In this document: in pieces, positions 5,540 through 6,484 of the stretch
How positions within the stretch are numbered: position 1 is the stretch's first letter
How the letters are laid out: each line of letters starts with the position of its first letter
Assembly: GCA_030622265.1 (NCBI GenBank)
Contig: JAUXGG010000101.1
Span: forward strand, 1 to 6,484
DNA: 6,484 bases
Direction of reading: 5' to 3'
Source of the DNA: Candidatus Eiseniibacteriota bacterium
GTDB taxonomy: Bacteria; Arandabacterota; Arandabacteria; Arandabacterales; Arandabacteraceae
Position numbers and translations under genes: made by a program
Notes under the pieces: generated by a model
What the model was told of the DNA's origin: nothing
Database searches by the model: none
What the model saw: the letters and a program-made list of their open reading frames with translations, nothing else

Positions 5540-5875
5540 TTGCACGACGAGAAGTGGTATTATCTCCTCGAAGAGGTGGAGCGGAAGTTCGGGCTCGAAG
5601 AGAAAAAGACCGAGGAGGTACCACATAAGCGCATGACGATCGAAACGGCCATCTTCAACGGGGCAAGCGGCCGGCTCAAGCTGGAGCGGACCACGCGGGC
5701 GGTAATACTGGAGCGCCAGGTCAAGTTTTCCAGGCGAATCGGCGGCGACAGCACCGAACAATACGTCTATTCCGATACCGAGAAGTCGCACAGGGTGGCG
5801 CTGTACAGGTGGGATGAGGAAGCCCGGTTCTGGGAGGAAATAGACTTCAGAAAGCTGGCGCGTGAGGGAGGCTAA
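5540..5875 (+). CDS. Conserved-looking hypothetical protein, 111 residues
   Basis: I do not recognise this family. The start is TTG at 5540-5542, chosen because AAGGAGGA (5526-5533) is 6 nt upstream, and the stop is TAA at 5873-5875. Third codon positions are strongly G/C-rich, as in neighbouring genes, which supports this strand over the antisense reading. Residues 2-20 (HDEKWYYLLEEVERKFGLE) form a probable amphipathic helix. The remainder alternates charged and hydrophobic residues in a beta-rich pattern, with a GRLKLERTTRAVILERQ stretch (about 43-60), RRIGG, and a tryptophan/acid-rich end (YRWDEEARFWEEIDF). It has no signal peptide, membrane segment or cysteine and is highly charged, so it is probably cytoplasmic. 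It lies 43 bp upstream of the DHH phosphoesterase gene on the same strand, suggesting co-transcription and possibly a nucleic-acid-related role (inference). Confidence 0.8.
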   Translation: MHDEKWYYLLEEVERKFGLEEKKTEEVPHKRMTIETAIFNGASGRLKLERTTRAVILERQVKFSRRIGGDSTEQYVYSDTEKSHRVALYRWDEEARFWEEIDFRKLAREGG

Positions 5876-5918
5876 AGTCCTCTGAGCCTCCTGTGCTCCA
5901 GGGGACACTGGTACGGCC

Positions 5919-6484
5919 ATGAGTCAACCCAGCCTGTCAATATCAACCAATCTGGTCAGCGGGGTCTCCGAGACCAAGCTTGAGGAGCTGCTCCAGGCTT
6001 TGAGCGGGTCCAGGTCGCTGCTGATCCTGACCCATGATAACCCGGATCCGGACGGCGTATCAGCCGCCTCGTGTCTGAGATACATCGTATCCAAGAAGCT
6101 CGGTATCATGCCCCGTATAGGCTATGGCGGTGTGGTGGGAAGGGCCGAGAACCGTGCGATGCTCCGCCTGCTTAAGATCCACACCACCAAGCTCACCGAA
6201 TCGGCCATAAGACGCCATAAATCGGTCATATTGATCGATACCCAGCCCATGACGGGCAATAACTCCCTTCCCAGCAATGTGAAGGCCCTGGGGGTCATCG
6301 ATCATCACCCGCAACGCAGGTCGACCAAGGCGCCTTTTCTCGATATAAGACCCAACTATGGCGCCAGCGCCACACTCTTGACGGAATATCTCTTCGCGAG
6401 CGGCCTGGACATCCCGACCAACCTGGCCACGGCCCTCTTCTACGGTATCGCCTCGGAGACCCAGGACCTGGGACGCGAGGTATC
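5919..6484 (+). CDS. DHH-family phosphoesterase (NrnA/pAp-phosphatase-like), 3' end outside window
   Basis: The first 188 codons of a DHH-superfamily phosphoesterase are present, and the frame is open at the window edge. Motif I is THDNPDPDG (38-46), motif II is ILIDTQP with Asp107, and the name-giving motif III is VIDHHP with Asp128-His129-His130. GASATLLTEYL (148-158) and ALFYGIASETQDLGRE (172-187) follow, as in the domain that precedes the C-terminal DHHA1 part. Characterised relatives use Mn2+ to degrade oligoribonucleotides of a few bases or to dephosphorylate pAp. Some homologues cleave cyclic dinucleotides. ATG 5919-5921 is the only possible start after an in-frame TGA at 5883-5885. 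Its ribosome binding site is weak, with GGGGA (5901-5905) too far upstream and able to pair into a hairpin (5877-5884 with 5899-5906). Coupling to the 111-residue gene upstream is likely. The exact substrate cannot be decided from the visible part. Confidence 0.92.
   Translation, partial: MSQPSLSISTNLVSGVSETKLEELLQALSGSRSLLILTHDNPDPDGVSAASCLRYIVSKKLGIMPRIGYGGVVGRAENRAMLRLLKIHTTKLTESAIRRHKSVILIDTQPMTGNNSLPSNVKALGVIDHHPQRRSTKAPFLDIRPNYGASATLLTEYLFASGLDIPTNLATALFYGIASETQDLGREV

Noticed and set aside
5877..5906. Eight-pair hairpin between the 111-residue gene and the DHH gene
   Set aside because: It has a 14-nt loop, one wobble pair and no T-run, and it lies too far from the ATG to control it clearly. 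It is noted only in the DHH entry.
5423..5920. 165-codon open frame on the minus strand opposite the 111-residue gene
   Set aside because: It has no ribosome binding site and overlaps a plus-strand frame with a strong Shine-Dalgarno and G/C-rich third positions. Its repeated LPGTYH is only the 18-bp tandem repeat read in antisense.

Overview
The window is about 6.5 kb of compact, GC-rich bacterial chromosome. It holds seven protein genes, the last cut off by the window edge, and a large palindromic repeat at the left edge. The likely host is a member of one of the uncultured FCB-superphylum lineages (Zixibacteria-, Eisenbacteria- or Latescibacteria-like). The basis is a large secreted C25 (gingipain-family) peptidase carrying an FN3 module and a FlgD/T9SS-like C-terminal tail, a combination typical of those lineages. 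This placement is an inference from domain architecture. There is no rRNA or other phylogenetic marker in the window.

Layout from left to right. Positions 1-76 form an almost perfect palindrome, a REP/MITE-like element that contains the stop codon of the neighbouring gene. Positions 73-2745 (minus strand) encode the 890-residue secreted C25 peptidase. A 117-bp gap follows. Positions 2863-5320 (minus strand) hold a tightly overlapping four-gene operon, in transcription order: a NifU/IscU-type Fe-S scaffold (4922-5320), a 62-residue double zinc ribbon protein (4744-4932), a TusA-like sulfur carrier (4458-4751) and a YtcJ-type metal-dependent amidohydrolase (2863-4458). Successive overlaps are 11, 8 and 1 nt. 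Positions 5321-5539 are a divergent intergenic region with candidate promoters on both strands and a repeat-rich leader. Positions 5540-5875 (plus strand) encode an unrecognised 111-residue protein. Positions 5919-6484 (plus strand) begin a DHH-family phosphoesterase (NrnA/pAp-phosphatase-like) that runs off the window.

How the parts relate. The first three genes of the minus-strand operon all belong to sulfur or metal handling: a scaffold for Fe-S assembly, a small Cys4+Cys4 zinc ribbon, and a persulfide carrier. They are translationally linked to an amidohydrolase of unknown substrate. No cysteine desulfurase is present in the window. The plus-strand pair looks like a separate transcription unit whose leader can form alternative hairpins ending just before a strong ribosome binding site. 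The peptidase is probably exported and unrelated in function to the operon upstream of it.

The points most worth a second look are the overlapping scaffold/zinc ribbon/TusA/amidohydrolase cluster, the alternative-pairing leader at 5441-5524, and the nested palindrome at the end of the peptidase gene.
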